This document shows, piece after piece, positions 1-11,400 of a stretch of DNA of 64,000 nt (positions are counted from its first letter, which is position 1; every line of letters begins with the position of its first letter). A program made the translations under genes and the position numbers. The notes under the pieces are model-generated. The model worked only from the letters and a program-made list of their open reading frames with translations, did not search any database and was not told the origin of the DNA. Source of the DNA: Diplolepis rosae (Eukaryota > Arthropoda > Insecta > Hymenoptera > Diplolepididae); assembly GCA_030998225.1 (NCBI GenBank), contig JAPYXD010000678.1:620001-684000 (forward strand), in the 5' to 3' direction.

Positions 1-672
1 ATTGAGTTCCTTTCATTACCAAGTTTTTTTTTTCAAATCTGAAGCTAAATGATCAGCAGTATCTTTGGGTGATCGTAAAACTCTGATGAGGTCATTTAAT
101 TATTCTTGAGTGTAAAACTCAGGTTTCTTTTGTTGGCCTGCAGGAATGAATTCATCTTCATCGTTATCATCAGAGTTGCTCGCACTGCTGTCGCTTGCGT
201 ATTCCTCGTGTGAATACGTTTCGATTGCGATTTCCTTCAGAGCTGAAACGACATTTTTTTCGACAACCTCGATATTTTCAGAAGTCTTGATATTTTTGAA
301 ATGTTCGTTGCAAGAAAGAGTCGACTTAGTTGCGCTAGAAACATTTGCATACTTGATTTTTAGTGTGTTCGAATTTTTAAAGCCGACGATGTTTGTCATG
401 CAAAAATAGCAATCTTTCTATCTTTAGGTTGATTCCAAAGCGTAGGTGAAGTGAATTTGATTTTTTTGTGTACTGTACTGCGGCGTAGCATGTTATAACA
501 AAGACCACATATGACATGTGGTACCCAATCACTTTGTTGATTTTCAATTTCAATATGGAAACATTCTTTGTAAAGGTTTTTGATTGAATTTGTAATCTTT
601 CTGTGACATTTTTGAGTAACAAATTCACCGCAAACATAACACAAAGCGTTAGCGTTCCCGCTGCATTGGTGA
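1..672 (-). pseudogene. Relic of an arthropod CYVCGEF-type zinc-binding protein
   Basis: Read on the minus strand from about 672 down, the frame opens with a Cys pair (CYVCGEF) and a second pair in VICGLC, spaced like a small zinc-binding domain. It continues to a WNQPKDR segment. The frame is then lost by what looks like a 2-bp deletion near 405-415, just where a third Cys pair would fall. The next frame (399 to 100) carries MTNIVGFKN, an acidic Ser/Asp/Glu-rich stretch and FYTQE, followed by an in-frame TAA at 100-102. Downstream of the stop the homologous text continues (LNDLIRVL, then KKKNLV) to the window edge. I recognise the arrangement from a family of uncharacterised arthropod proteins found in many genomic copies; its function is unknown to me. 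One frameshift and one stop make this a dead copy. The edge cuts off its last residues. Confidence 0.7.
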
Positions 673-929
673 CTATGTCCAGATTTTTGTTTGTTTTTTA
701 ATCAAACTTGCATACGGATATATTTACATATGAATGTGGAGTAATTCTCTGAAACTGAAATTCATTTCCACAGGCCCAGGTTAAATTAAGAGAGTTAAAC
801 ATATTTCATAGCCTGTGTGTGATTCAATCATGCTACCAATTATAAAATACATAAGTTCGCCCCACATTGAAACTGTCAGAAATGAATTCAGTTGCTCGAA
901 AGACGAGAAGCCAACCTTTTCCGTATAAA

Positions 930-1375
930 AAAAAGGCTACGTGAAATTGTAAGCTTCCCTTATCTTTGCACATTTTCCCTAGGCTGGGGAAATTCTGAAG
1001 TACTGTGGTACATTTTTCACGTCAGATATGAATCCAGGAACTCAAAATACGAAAATATACAAGCTTTTTTGCGCAAAAATAGAACCTTCCAGAAATCGCA
1101 AGTTTTGCTCAGCTTGACACTTTTTCCTCTAGGCTAATGGAATTCTGAGGTACTCTAGGGAAATTCTACAGTGAGATTCGAACTAAGCGACTCGAGATAC
1201 GTGAAAACATTATCGTTTTATTTAATATTGCGTAGATCAAAATTGCTTTCACAGATACTGAAATTTCTAAGATTTCACGCATTTCCCCTAGGCTAGGGGC
1301 AAACTGGGGGGTCCGGGGGAAATTCTGAGACCGGATTCGGATTCAGCGGCTCAAAATCCATAGGGGTAGTATACT
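930..1375. repeat. Three degenerate tandem units of about 155 bp
   Basis: The phrase CCCTAGGCT followed by GGGGAAATTCTGA, then a gattcga..ggctcaaaatac segment, recurs near 976, 1128 and 1286, giving a period of roughly 155 bp. The units are diverged by point changes and small indels. No coding frame spans them. Confidence 0.6.
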
Positions 1376-1963
1376 CACATGTACAGTTCATTCCACTTTT
1401 GTTTTGTGGGCCTGTGTATTACTTCTGGCTGAATCCTCGACAGGGTGAGTCGAAAAATTGAAAAAATAAAAATTTTGTTTAAATTATCACAATTCAGTGT
1501 GTTCTTGGCAACAAATAAAAAGGAAAAGTTAAAATTAAGAGAACTCAATTTTCCATGAGTTTGGATTTTTCATACATAGGAACAAAAATGACGCCTTTTG
1601 ACATTTAATTAATGGTACATACATAGATCTCCTGACATATTTTGTTCATATTTTAACCGCTCAAAAAACTACCTCAGTACGGTTTCATTATAACGTCATG
1701 TCGCTCTTCCAAGTAATTAATTAATTATTCCAAAGGAACTTTTCTGTCTGTAACAAATTGTTGAGTAAACGAATGATTAAATAATAACCCTAGCCCTCAG
1801 AAACTTTTAAAATGCTCGTTTAAAAAAATTAATTTTATGTTTGTTCTGGAGAAAAAAAAAAATTTAAAAATTGCACCTTACTGATATTAGCCATATTTCC
1901 AAAATTTACTTTTCTTTGTTCTCCTTACGTACTTCGTAATGTGAGACAAATTTATAATTTATA
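1376..1963. other. AT-rich non-coding stretch
   Basis: No sustained frame, hairpin or recognisable element was seen. Positions 673-929, between the first pseudogene and the tandem units, also show nothing. Confidence 0.4.
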
Positions 1964-2109
1964 ATGAATTATACGTCTCAGGAGTATTGTGAAATACTAA
2001 TAATGTATGGCCAATGTGGGCGGAATGCACGTCGAACCTGTGCAGAATATACGATGCAGTTTCCGAATAGGAGACACCCTAACCCTCAGCAAGTTTTGAG
2101 TTTGGTTAA

Positions 2110-2739
2110 GGAGGTTCTATCGGTACATAGCTAGTCAGAACAAAACGTTTCGTGCAGTTGACTCACGAGGTAGTTGATGTGGCAACACTGCCTCGCTTTT
2201 TTTAGTGCCCCTTCTAAATTTGGCATCATAAGAGGCATTTTATTGAACTAGATTATAAATCTAAGGCATTCAGGTATGAATACTATGACAGAGCAAACGT
2301 GTATGTAGGCTCAATGTTTCTTTTTGAATAGCACGCCATGACCTACCAACGTATACTCGGCTGCGGTGTTGCCATATCTACTACATTATCACTCAATATA
2401 ATGATTTTTGTAACATTTATTTCCATTTTCATTGATTTACAAGTACCCTTGAAACAATATTGTAAGCTAAAAATGTTTTTTAGATATTTTTCTCACTATT
2501 ATACAAGATTTCATCGATATTAAACCGTTAATAAATGTGTGGTGGGTAATTGAAAACAATGAAAAGGTAGTTGTCCATAAAAGTACATGTTAAATGACGG
2601 AAAATATTTATTAAAATATCTTAGCTCACAGGTAGCCTGGTGTCTTGAAAAGTTTACTGATTTATTTTTATGCTTTGAATAACTATGTTTCAAGTTTTAT
2701 CCTTTTCTGACCGTTAATTCGTTTTACGATAGAACCTCC
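2110..2739. mobile_element. 630-bp TTAA-flanked piggyBac-like MITE
   Basis: A 13-bp perfect terminal inverted repeat (GGAGGTTCTATCG at 2110-2122 and its reverse complement at 2727-2739) bounds the unit. TTAA lies on both sides (2106-2109 and 2740-2743). Taking out the unit plus one TTAA rejoins the transposase frame (SLV-NRARETG). TTAA duplication is the hallmark of the piggyBac superfamily. No transposase is inside, so it is a non-autonomous passenger. Confidence 0.75.
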
Positions 2740-3222
2740 TTAACAGAGCTAGAGAGACGGGTAACTTAGTTTCGGCCACAAGAGGTGATGGTAGAGGTGG
2801 TTGACGGAAACAGTTGCAGGTGCATGAAGAGGAGGCTATCTTGGATAGTGCTCTTGCTGAACCAAGTATCGGGATTCGAGGACTTGCTGCAATGCATAAC
2901 AGAAGCTGCACAACAATGCAGCAGGTATTAAAAAGAAATGATCTACATGCGTGTCATTTCTTAAGGGTCCAAGGATTGAAACCAGAGGATTATCCAAGGC
3001 GTCTTGCATTCTGCAACTGGTTGCAGGGACAAAATGCTAACGATCCGGAATTTGTGGACAAAGTTCTGTACACAGATGAATGTACTCACCAGAGATGGCA
3101 TTTTTATCTCTAAAAATTGGCATCAGTATGCATATGAAAATCCACATGCAATAGTTCCAACCAGGAATAGCCAAAATCGTTTCAGCGTCAACTTATGGTG
3201 CGGCGTGGTAGGCGATTATATG

Positions 3223-3420
3223 GTAAGCTTTAATTTCATTACTCTTGAAGAAATTAAAGTGTGATTAACGGAGTATCTAGTATAAGAATATTAGTTAATC
3301 TTTTCAAACTGTTTTATAAAAACGCTGATTTAATCAAAATAAAATAAACCCTTCCAAGACACCTCCTTCTACTCTAAAATTTTAAGCCGCAAATCAGTTT
3401 TAGTAATTTCTTTCGTACAG
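3223..3420 (+). other. Intron-like gap within the transposase relic
   Basis: The 198-bp segment starts GTAAGC and ends TTTCGTACAG. It sits exactly between GVVGDYM and IGPFEIEG, which are contiguous in related transposases. Both splice signals are good and the frame is kept across the junction. I see no terminal repeats or target duplication that would make it a simple insertion. Confidence 0.55.
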
Positions 3421-4370
3421 ATTGGTCCATTTGAGATTGAGGGACACCTGAATGAAGAATCTTATGCTGCCTTCTTACAAAACGAACTGCCCCAACTTCT
3501 TGAGAATCTACCTCTTCATCTTAGACAATGGCTAATTTTTCAGCAAGACGGGGCTCCCGCACATAATTCGCGAGTTGCAAGAGGCGTTCTTGACCAAATG
3601 TTTCCAAATTTATGGATTGGAACATATGGACCGCTCGCCCGATTTCCTGCTAGATCTCCAGATCTAACAATTTTGGACTTTTTCCTATGGAATTTTATTA
3701 AAGAAAAGGTGTAAAAAACTCCACTTCATACTATACCGAAAAAAAGTTGAACAAAGATATTCCGCTAATGCGACCGTAAAGTAGTACCCTGTTTCGTTAC
3801 AATTGTTTGACTTTTCACAAAATTCATTGAATTCATGTCTTTTTAAAGATAGTTTTAACTTTAATAGCAAAAAGTGAGATCATTACTGGTTCATGGTGAA
3901 ATTTCACTGATTACACGTTTAGAATAGTGTTAAATTACAGTGTTTACTCTCGATTCAATTTTATTGACGTTTAATCCGATTTTTATTAAGGTTTAATTGA
4001 TCAGGTTTCTTGTTATCTTAATATCTTTTTATTTAGAAAGCAATTTTGGTAATTCGTATTTAAATCGTGCGAAGCTCAATGAACAATTGACGCCGATATG
4101 GTTTCCAACTTCAAGTTGATTCGGTAACAGTTTGTCTCTTGTCTGGCTGAGAATATTTTCCTACTGATCTGAAGTGAATGTTGGTAAAGAAATTCGCACA
4201 GGAAGCTTATGGGCGCGCGGAAATAATGAGTTTCTATTGGCCAATTGCAATGCTTAATAGTTTGAAAACTATTGTTGGCACAACATTTTGTCAATATGAT
4301 TTGTTATTTGGTTTTTAACATACAATTTGACATTCAAAACTTTATGACTATTGACGGATCATCCTCTATA

Positions 4371-4621
4371 TGTGGCGTGGAACGAAGAATCCAACTTTAC
4401 AGCACCAAAAATCGAACATTAATGATTCTGAAGAGCGAAAGCATCCCCGATCGGATCAGCCTATTCTCGAATCTGTGCGATCTAAATAGAATGAAATATA
4501 ACGCGTTTTATCTGATGTTTATTTAACACAAGTTTATAACGAGGGAAATCAGTCTACCCCTTCCATCTAATGGTGGACGCTGACCAGCATGGTAAGGTGG
4601 GTTTCTTCGTTCCACGCCACA
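4371..4621. mobile_element. Small MITE with 19-bp perfect inverted termini
   Basis: TGTGGCGTGGAACGAAGAA at 4371-4389 is repeated as its exact reverse complement at 4603-4621. ATA flanks both ends. The interior has no useful frame. The superfamily is not clear. Confidence 0.5.
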
Positions 4622-5344
4622 ATATAACGTAAAGTATAGATGTTCCTTACTGTTTTTAGATATTTAAGCTACTTTTTGGTTACTTTACGGTTATTTTCCG
4701 GTTACTTTTCTTATTGAAAAAAGTTTACAATTTTATTATTTTTGGAGCCCGAGCAGTCCAAAGTCGCGTAATTACAAAAATAATATTTCAAAACAAAATT
4801 TTTTTTAATTATCCATGACTTTAAAGTATATTTGCTTCATTTTGCACTTGAACATGTAGAAAACTAAAATCAATTAAATTTAATAACTTCTTAAGTATTA
4901 AGTGCACCCACAAACTATGAATATTTTACTGCCCAGGTTGTAGTAAGAAATTTTACATAAAAAATTAGTAAGAGCAGGGAGTTAAACCTAATTGCACGTG
5001 ATGTTTATAAAATTGGAAAGGGGAGAGATGGGGGAGGGGGATAAAATGTCATAATTTAACGTAATATGTGCAAGTTTCCATAGTTATAAGTTATAATGTA
5101 TATAGTAAGAACGTTTATGTAGCAATCACAGGGAAATCATAAGTGCAGGTGAGCGAAACACAGAAAGGCATAAGAGTGTCTCTTTTACACGATGTCCATG
5201 CGTATGCCTATCAGAAAGAGAAATTCTTATACTTTCACGTGTCTCGATCACCCGCAATTATAATTTCCTATGACTGCTTCGAAAATGTCTTTGCTGTATG
5301 TATGCGTCAAAGATACTTCTTATTAATATATTTGGTTATATTAG

Positions 5345-5475
5345 GTATAATGATTGCTGGTATGTCGCAAATCAAGCTGCAGAAGACATTCATAACAGAG
5401 CTTGTTATGAAACTTATCCCAATGTCATGTTAGTTACAAATGCAATGCGTAATTCCAGCAGCTCTGGGCCCTCAG
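5345..5475 (+). CDS. hyccin: Hyccin exon: end of the conserved helical domain
   Basis: Acceptor ATTAG at 5340-5344, donor GTCAGT at 5476. It encodes YNDCWYVANQ to SSSGPS, with one base left for the next exon. This carries the strongest similarity to hyccin. Confidence 0.8.
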
Positions 5476-8400
5476 GTCAGTAGGAAACTTTGATCATAAT
5501 AGTAATGTATATATTCCAAAATACTGCACGTCGTTAGTGCCGTACATGGAGAAAAACATCGAAAATCAAATTGCCAAACTATACCATCATTTTGGAACTT
5601 TCTCATAAGTTTTCATATTTATTCTGGTTTATTCTTTAAGATGGTACTACTTGCTATAGAATTTTTCTCCGTGTGTGAAGCGCGAGGGTAAGGTTCTACA
5701 GAAATATGTGGCAAAATTTATGGCCGCATAAAACTAGAAGCGATCCAAGCGGTGCTCAGCAAGAATAAAATCAAAAGCGAGATATATACAGTAAGGGCGC
5801 GATTCAAGCAGCAATAGGTAAACGTGAGAAAAACACGCTGAGACATGAACGGAAAAAAATATTTCATGAAAAAGTTTGAAACTTATAAGTAAATCTTTGA
5901 TAGCAGATACAGTTCGTAAGGGGTTTATGGATTTTCGATAAATTGTTCCGAACTTTCAGTAAGAATTACGGAAATTGAAAGTATCAGATTTATCGTTTTA
6001 TATGTTTCATTCTTCCCAAAACTATATGAATTGTATTAGTGTATAACTCCGTTTCTTTCCAGGTCTTGACATTTTAATGTCATTTAATGCACACCTTCTT
6101 ACTGGGAAATTCAGTTTAGGAGAATGGAGGGATACCCGATTCACGCGTCCGAGTCTTGAGTTCGATTCTAGTCACCTTTATTTCTTTTAAATATGATTTT
6201 CCAGTGCCAACTTATATAATAATGTACTTACTGATTCTATTTTATGTCCATTTAATTTCTAATGTATGCAATTGTAATTTAGATGTGTATAATTTTATGC
6301 AAGTTGTGAAGCCGGAAAATTACCATGTTAAGGGTATCCACCAATGCATCTCTGTTAGTACCGATGTTACGGCCTCTAGATTATAGGATCAGGTCATCCG
6401 TGTACCTCGCGTATAGGATGCCAATGGGAAGAACATCAAGTACGTGCCTCGTATACATAGGGTGAGGCACATAAAGTGTTACAGAGCGATAGCACTCAAA
6501 CTATTGATCATATCCAAAAATGTTTCAGACAAAAGTTTCAGTGTTTGAGAAAGCCGTCATACTCGACAACCCTATTTTTTGGATATGATCAATAGTTTGA
6601 GTGCTATCGCTCTGTAACACTTTATGTGCCTCACCCTGTATATTAAACAGGATAGGTGATAAGACTCCGCTCTAGGGAACCCTCGTCCTAGAAGTACGTG
6701 CTCATATAGATGTAAAAGAAAGATCAAGGTACGCTTGTATGCTATGGAAAATCCATTTGAGTTTTCAATTCAAGAATGGGAAGCACGAAAAGTATTGGAT
6801 AAAGTCACGTCAATCATATGCCCTTGAGAACGAAATAAAGTTAACTAATTTGCACGCTAGATCCAGAGAGCTTAACTGCTGGAACAGGACATCAGGCATC
6901 ACTGAGTTGAAAGCACTGTTGCAGGTTAACGATAAAAGAAGCACTTTCTAAAAAAATGAGTTTATTGCAAAGATGTGTAGTGCTGCGGGCACGAGCCACG
7001 TATTTAAATAAACTCGTGCAACACTCCCTCTACTTACATGTTTTCGATGCGTGTTTAATTACATTGAGATTAGTTTGCAATGCAGAAAATTTTTCATAAG
7101 ACAAGGCTTTCGTTAATATATTGGCGCATTAATCATTTGTAGATACATAAACAGGATTTATTACATTTTCTCACAGTTTTTCACAAATGAACTGGCATTG
7201 AACATCTATGTGTTTGGACTTACGGTCAAATTCAGGATTTCTTGTTAATTTAATCGCACGTTGATTGTCAATATAAAGAACAGTAGGTCCAACACACGCA
7301 TGCCCGATATTTTACGGTAATTTACGTAGCTAAAATACTTCTTCTCAAGCCTCGCTTGCCGCTATAAACTCAGCTTCTGTCATGCCAAATTGGTGGAAAA
7401 AGTCGAGTTGCGTGCGAGTGCGTAGTTAGCCGCGGGCAGTCAAGTTTCGTGCGGTATGAACATTATCGCCCTTTGAAGCGGGCAGTATGAACATTTCGCC
7501 CGATTTTGACGCCGAGGCACAATTGACTGCATGTCGCTCTACGCACAAGCATGCAATGCGACTTTTTCCGCCCGTTTGGACACAAATATTATTATAATAC
7601 CTTATTTATGTTCACATATTTAAGTACGCAATGATACACTATTTATAATCGCACACGCTCGAATTAAATTTCAGAATCACTTTTGGATTCGAACCCTCTA
7701 ACCTACCTATATCTATATAACTAAACACATTCCTAACGCCTAGAGCCTCTCGGCTATTCTCGCTTGCCATATTCTGAAAGAAATTTCGGTTATAAGCTAC
7801 TACTGAGTTGGACATACTTGGATCGAGTGTACGAAGCTAATCAGAAAACGACGAAAGCACTCGAACGACATTCTGAAACGAATTATATGAAATACCGAGA
7901 ATGAAAATTTTTATTTTTGCTGCGCATCACTAGGTTTCTAGCAACTTCATATTCATAATATGAATTACTCAAATATGCTTTCCAAGTTATAATATTCATT
8001 TTCCGACTCATTACAATTATTTTTAAACAACTTAGTAATTATATCATTTTTTCGTACTTCTAATTTTTTGAATGGAGATTCATAATATTTGGTACTTAAA
8101 ATACTATACTTAGCCTTCTTCATGTATTGAGGACTGTTATGACTATATTAAACTTTGATGCCATAATATGAATAAGTATAATAAAACCTCGGCTTTCCCC
8201 ATTTTAAATGATATTATACTAAATTTTTATCATTCACTCTCACGAAAAGTCTCTCGGTGCAGCCACAGTGGAACTTCTTTAAACTAATCAAACTTTTAGT
8301 AACTTTTACTAAAAGAAATTAGTTGGGACGTATTAGTTAAAACTACTATGTAGATTTCCCTTAATGCAATTTTATCATACCAAAGCACGATGAATATACC

Positions 8401-11400
8401 ACGCGGGTTAGGCCCGTTTACAAGGCTGGCCGGTGAAACATGTTTAACTCGGTTAGTGAGTAATGAGGTGGGAGACAGGGGATCCCCTTATAACCCTAGA
8501 AAATTATGTTTTCAAAAAACAAAGTATCAGAGATAAATGCGCGTCAACAATAAAAATTCAACTTGACTTTTTAATAGGTGCATTAAAAAATTATAAGTCT
8601 TCAAAAATTTCTGGTAGAGAATTCCCATTCGCGTATTTTTTGGGTGGTGACTGTCCTACATCTCCAACAGGTCTTCTGATGGACCTGCGCGCTTACGGTG
8701 ACTGGGATGGCCAAAATCGTAAAAAATACCGATTTTTGTTTTATATGCTAATTTTATTTTTTAACATTTTAGCTTTCATTTGTTACCAAGATTATACATA
8801 TGTATACGAGCAGTATTAGTCATTATACTCAGAAACGGATTGAGATATTTGTATAACTTTTTTTTGTTTTGTTATTCTTATTAAACTGCATGTTTCAAGC
8901 AGAGGAATTGTTAAAATTCTATCTCAAACTATATTTATACCACATTATTAGTGAAATTTTACAAAATATCTTGGTATTATTTTGAAAAAAATCATTTGTA
9001 AAAATATATTTGCATAAATAATTTTTTTTCAAATTCCTTTGCTCAAAATATAAACAAATACATACTCTTCCAGTTAAACAAAGTTTTGCATCAATATCTT
9101 AGAAAGTTTCCGAGGAAAAAATACTTAAAGACGTTAAAATTAACAGAATTTTTGTTCATTTCTCGTTATTTTGGCATAGGGTCAGTTTCATTTTATTTTC
9201 TTCGATTAAAATCATCACTATTAGATATAAAAATACGCAAAAAAAGAAAGATAGGCAAACGTTTCGGCCACATATGGAGGCCCTCTTCAGTGCTATAAAT
9301 TCAAAGATTAATTCAAAATTTCTGTAAAACATTAGAATATAGGAGATAATTAAAATAAGGATTATCATAGAAATCAAAAACTTATCTCATAGCTTGCAAT
9401 TCAAAATGAAGTAGTTCAGTATGCAGCATCACGAATTGAAAAAATATTTAGAGTTCACTGTGAATAAAAAACCGGATAAATGAAAAAACATTTAAAAAAT
9501 TGCATACGAACCGACCGGAAATTTTTAAAATTTTATTATCAAAGAAGGATGCCCAATTGATTGTAAATGACAAAACGCGAACAAAGTTTAAATTTTTGAA
9601 AACTTTTCTTGAGGACTTTGTTACCGGAGTCTCTCACAGAATGATCTGAACTGTTTTAAAAACCGACTCGGGACATGTGGCTTTGCTGACTGACAATTTT
9701 TTTTTATAAGAAATCCTGAGAGGTTATTTCCTCCTTGAAGAAGTTTTAAAAAATTTCCGGTCGGTTCGTATGCAAAATTTTTTGTGTTTTTTCATTTTAT
9801 CCGGTTTTTTTATTCACAGTGAACTCTAAATATTTTTTCAATTCGTGATGCTGCATTCTGGACTACTTCATTTTGATTTGAAAGCTATGAGATAAGTTTT
9901 TGATTTCTATGATAATCCTTATTTTAATTATCTCTTATATTCTAATGTTTTACAGAAATTTTGAATTAATCTTTGAATTTATGGCACTGAAGAGCCCCCC
10001 CCCCCCCCCATATGTGGCCGAAACGTTTGCCTATCTTTCTTATTCGTATTTTTATATCTAATAGTGATGGTTTTAATCGAAGAAAATAAAAAGAAACTTA
10101 CCCCATGCCAAAATAACGAGAAATGAACAAAAATTCTATGAATTTTGGGTCAATATAATAGCAGACATGTTATCAAACATGTCACTTTAAAAGTTAAAAT
10201 CAACATTGTGAATCCTCTTAAATTTATGACTTATGTGCGATGAGTGTGCCCGCTCCTTGGGAAGAGAGTGGCAGATTTTTTCATTTTATTTTATGTGCAG
10301 GTACAAAATTTATTTTTATAAATGTAGGCTCCGTTTTTTATGTATCCAACGTATTTTACTTTCAATTTTCAGGACAACCAAGTGATAATTCTACGGGTAT
10401 TGGAGTTGCTATTTCTTCAACTACCACTGGCACATCTGTATCTAAATCTATGATTACCAATGCATCGTTCCGCACTAAAAAATTACCAGGTAAGAATATT
10501 GATTTTCATCTTTAAATTGAAAATTTTTAAAACATCTTTAGTATTTAACTTTAAAGAAGAATCAATGGATCATTCGGACTGTGGACCTATATTCCACATT
10601 ACGTTTTACAATTACACTCATAATTCTGTACTAAATTTACTGGCACAATATCGAGTCTAAAAGATCCCCCCCCCCCCCCTTCACATAATTTGCTTGTTGT
10701 GTTGCTGGATCCTAGACTACATGCCTTTCCAAGGACTTACTGTGAAAAAAATCAGGACCTGTAGTGACATTTATTAGGTTTCATTTGGAAACACAAACAT
10801 AAATCGGCAATTTTAGGTAGTAAATTAACCTAATTTACCTTTACTTAAGTTACATCTTAACTTTTAGGTTGCTTTCCATTACCCACACTGTAAAAAAAAT
10901 GATTGAAAATTACCACATTAATCAGTGGACATACAGATAACTCTGATTAATCGAGGTAATATTACCAAAATGGTGTAAAAGAAATTTAAAAGTTGAAAAT
11001 TACATTCGGAGATGAAAATTCCCGTAATATCATTTTCAGACAGTGTACTTTTACGTTCCTAATGTAAAATTCAACTCTCAGTGTAAAATGGCAGAGGTGT
11101 ATTTCATTGCGCTTGCGCTAGGCAACCCCGAGGTGTTTGAAATTTCTACATCTTTTGAAAAGAATATTAAAATGAAAAAAATGTATGGATAAGAACAAAT
11201 TTTCATTTATTTTTGCCATGTGTTAAAATTAGACGATTCTAGTTAAAAAATTTATTTAGGAACACTTTATAAATAGATCTATCTACTAGGCGCTTAGGGG
11301 GGTCTCCTCATCAGTGGCTCATAAAAAAGGTGGTTTTTTAAGATTTTTTTTAAACATGAAAACAGCAAGAGAAACAAATGATCTTTTGCGTATCTTTGAA

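Larger units (their letters stand above)
1964..3850 (+). pseudogene. DUF4817-type (mariner-related) transposase relic
   Basis: The frame starts at ATG 1964 (MNYTSQEYCEILIMYGQCG...), an N-terminal helix-turn-helix of the DUF4817 type with the NRRHPNPQQ motif. It is cut at 2109 by a 630-bp insertion and resumes at 2740 (RARETGNL). One TGA follows near 2803, then the frame runs to YTDEC, the first catalytic Asp, near 3078. There a roughly 2-bp deletion shifts it to another frame (DGIFISKNWHQYAYENPHA). A 198-bp intron-like gap at 3223-3420 splits GVVGDYM from IGPFEIEG. The third segment holds the second catalytic Asp (QQDGAPAHNS) and the third acidic position (SPDLTILDFFLW), and ends at a TAA after KEKV near 3711. 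Decayed coding text continues to about 3850. With a nonsense codon, a frameshift and an insertion it is inactive. Confidence 0.8.

Noticed and set aside
8463..8819. 118-codon open frame on the plus strand
   Set aside because: No domain, no splice context, AT-biased codons and a low-complexity hydrophobic end; it lies within a hyccin intron.
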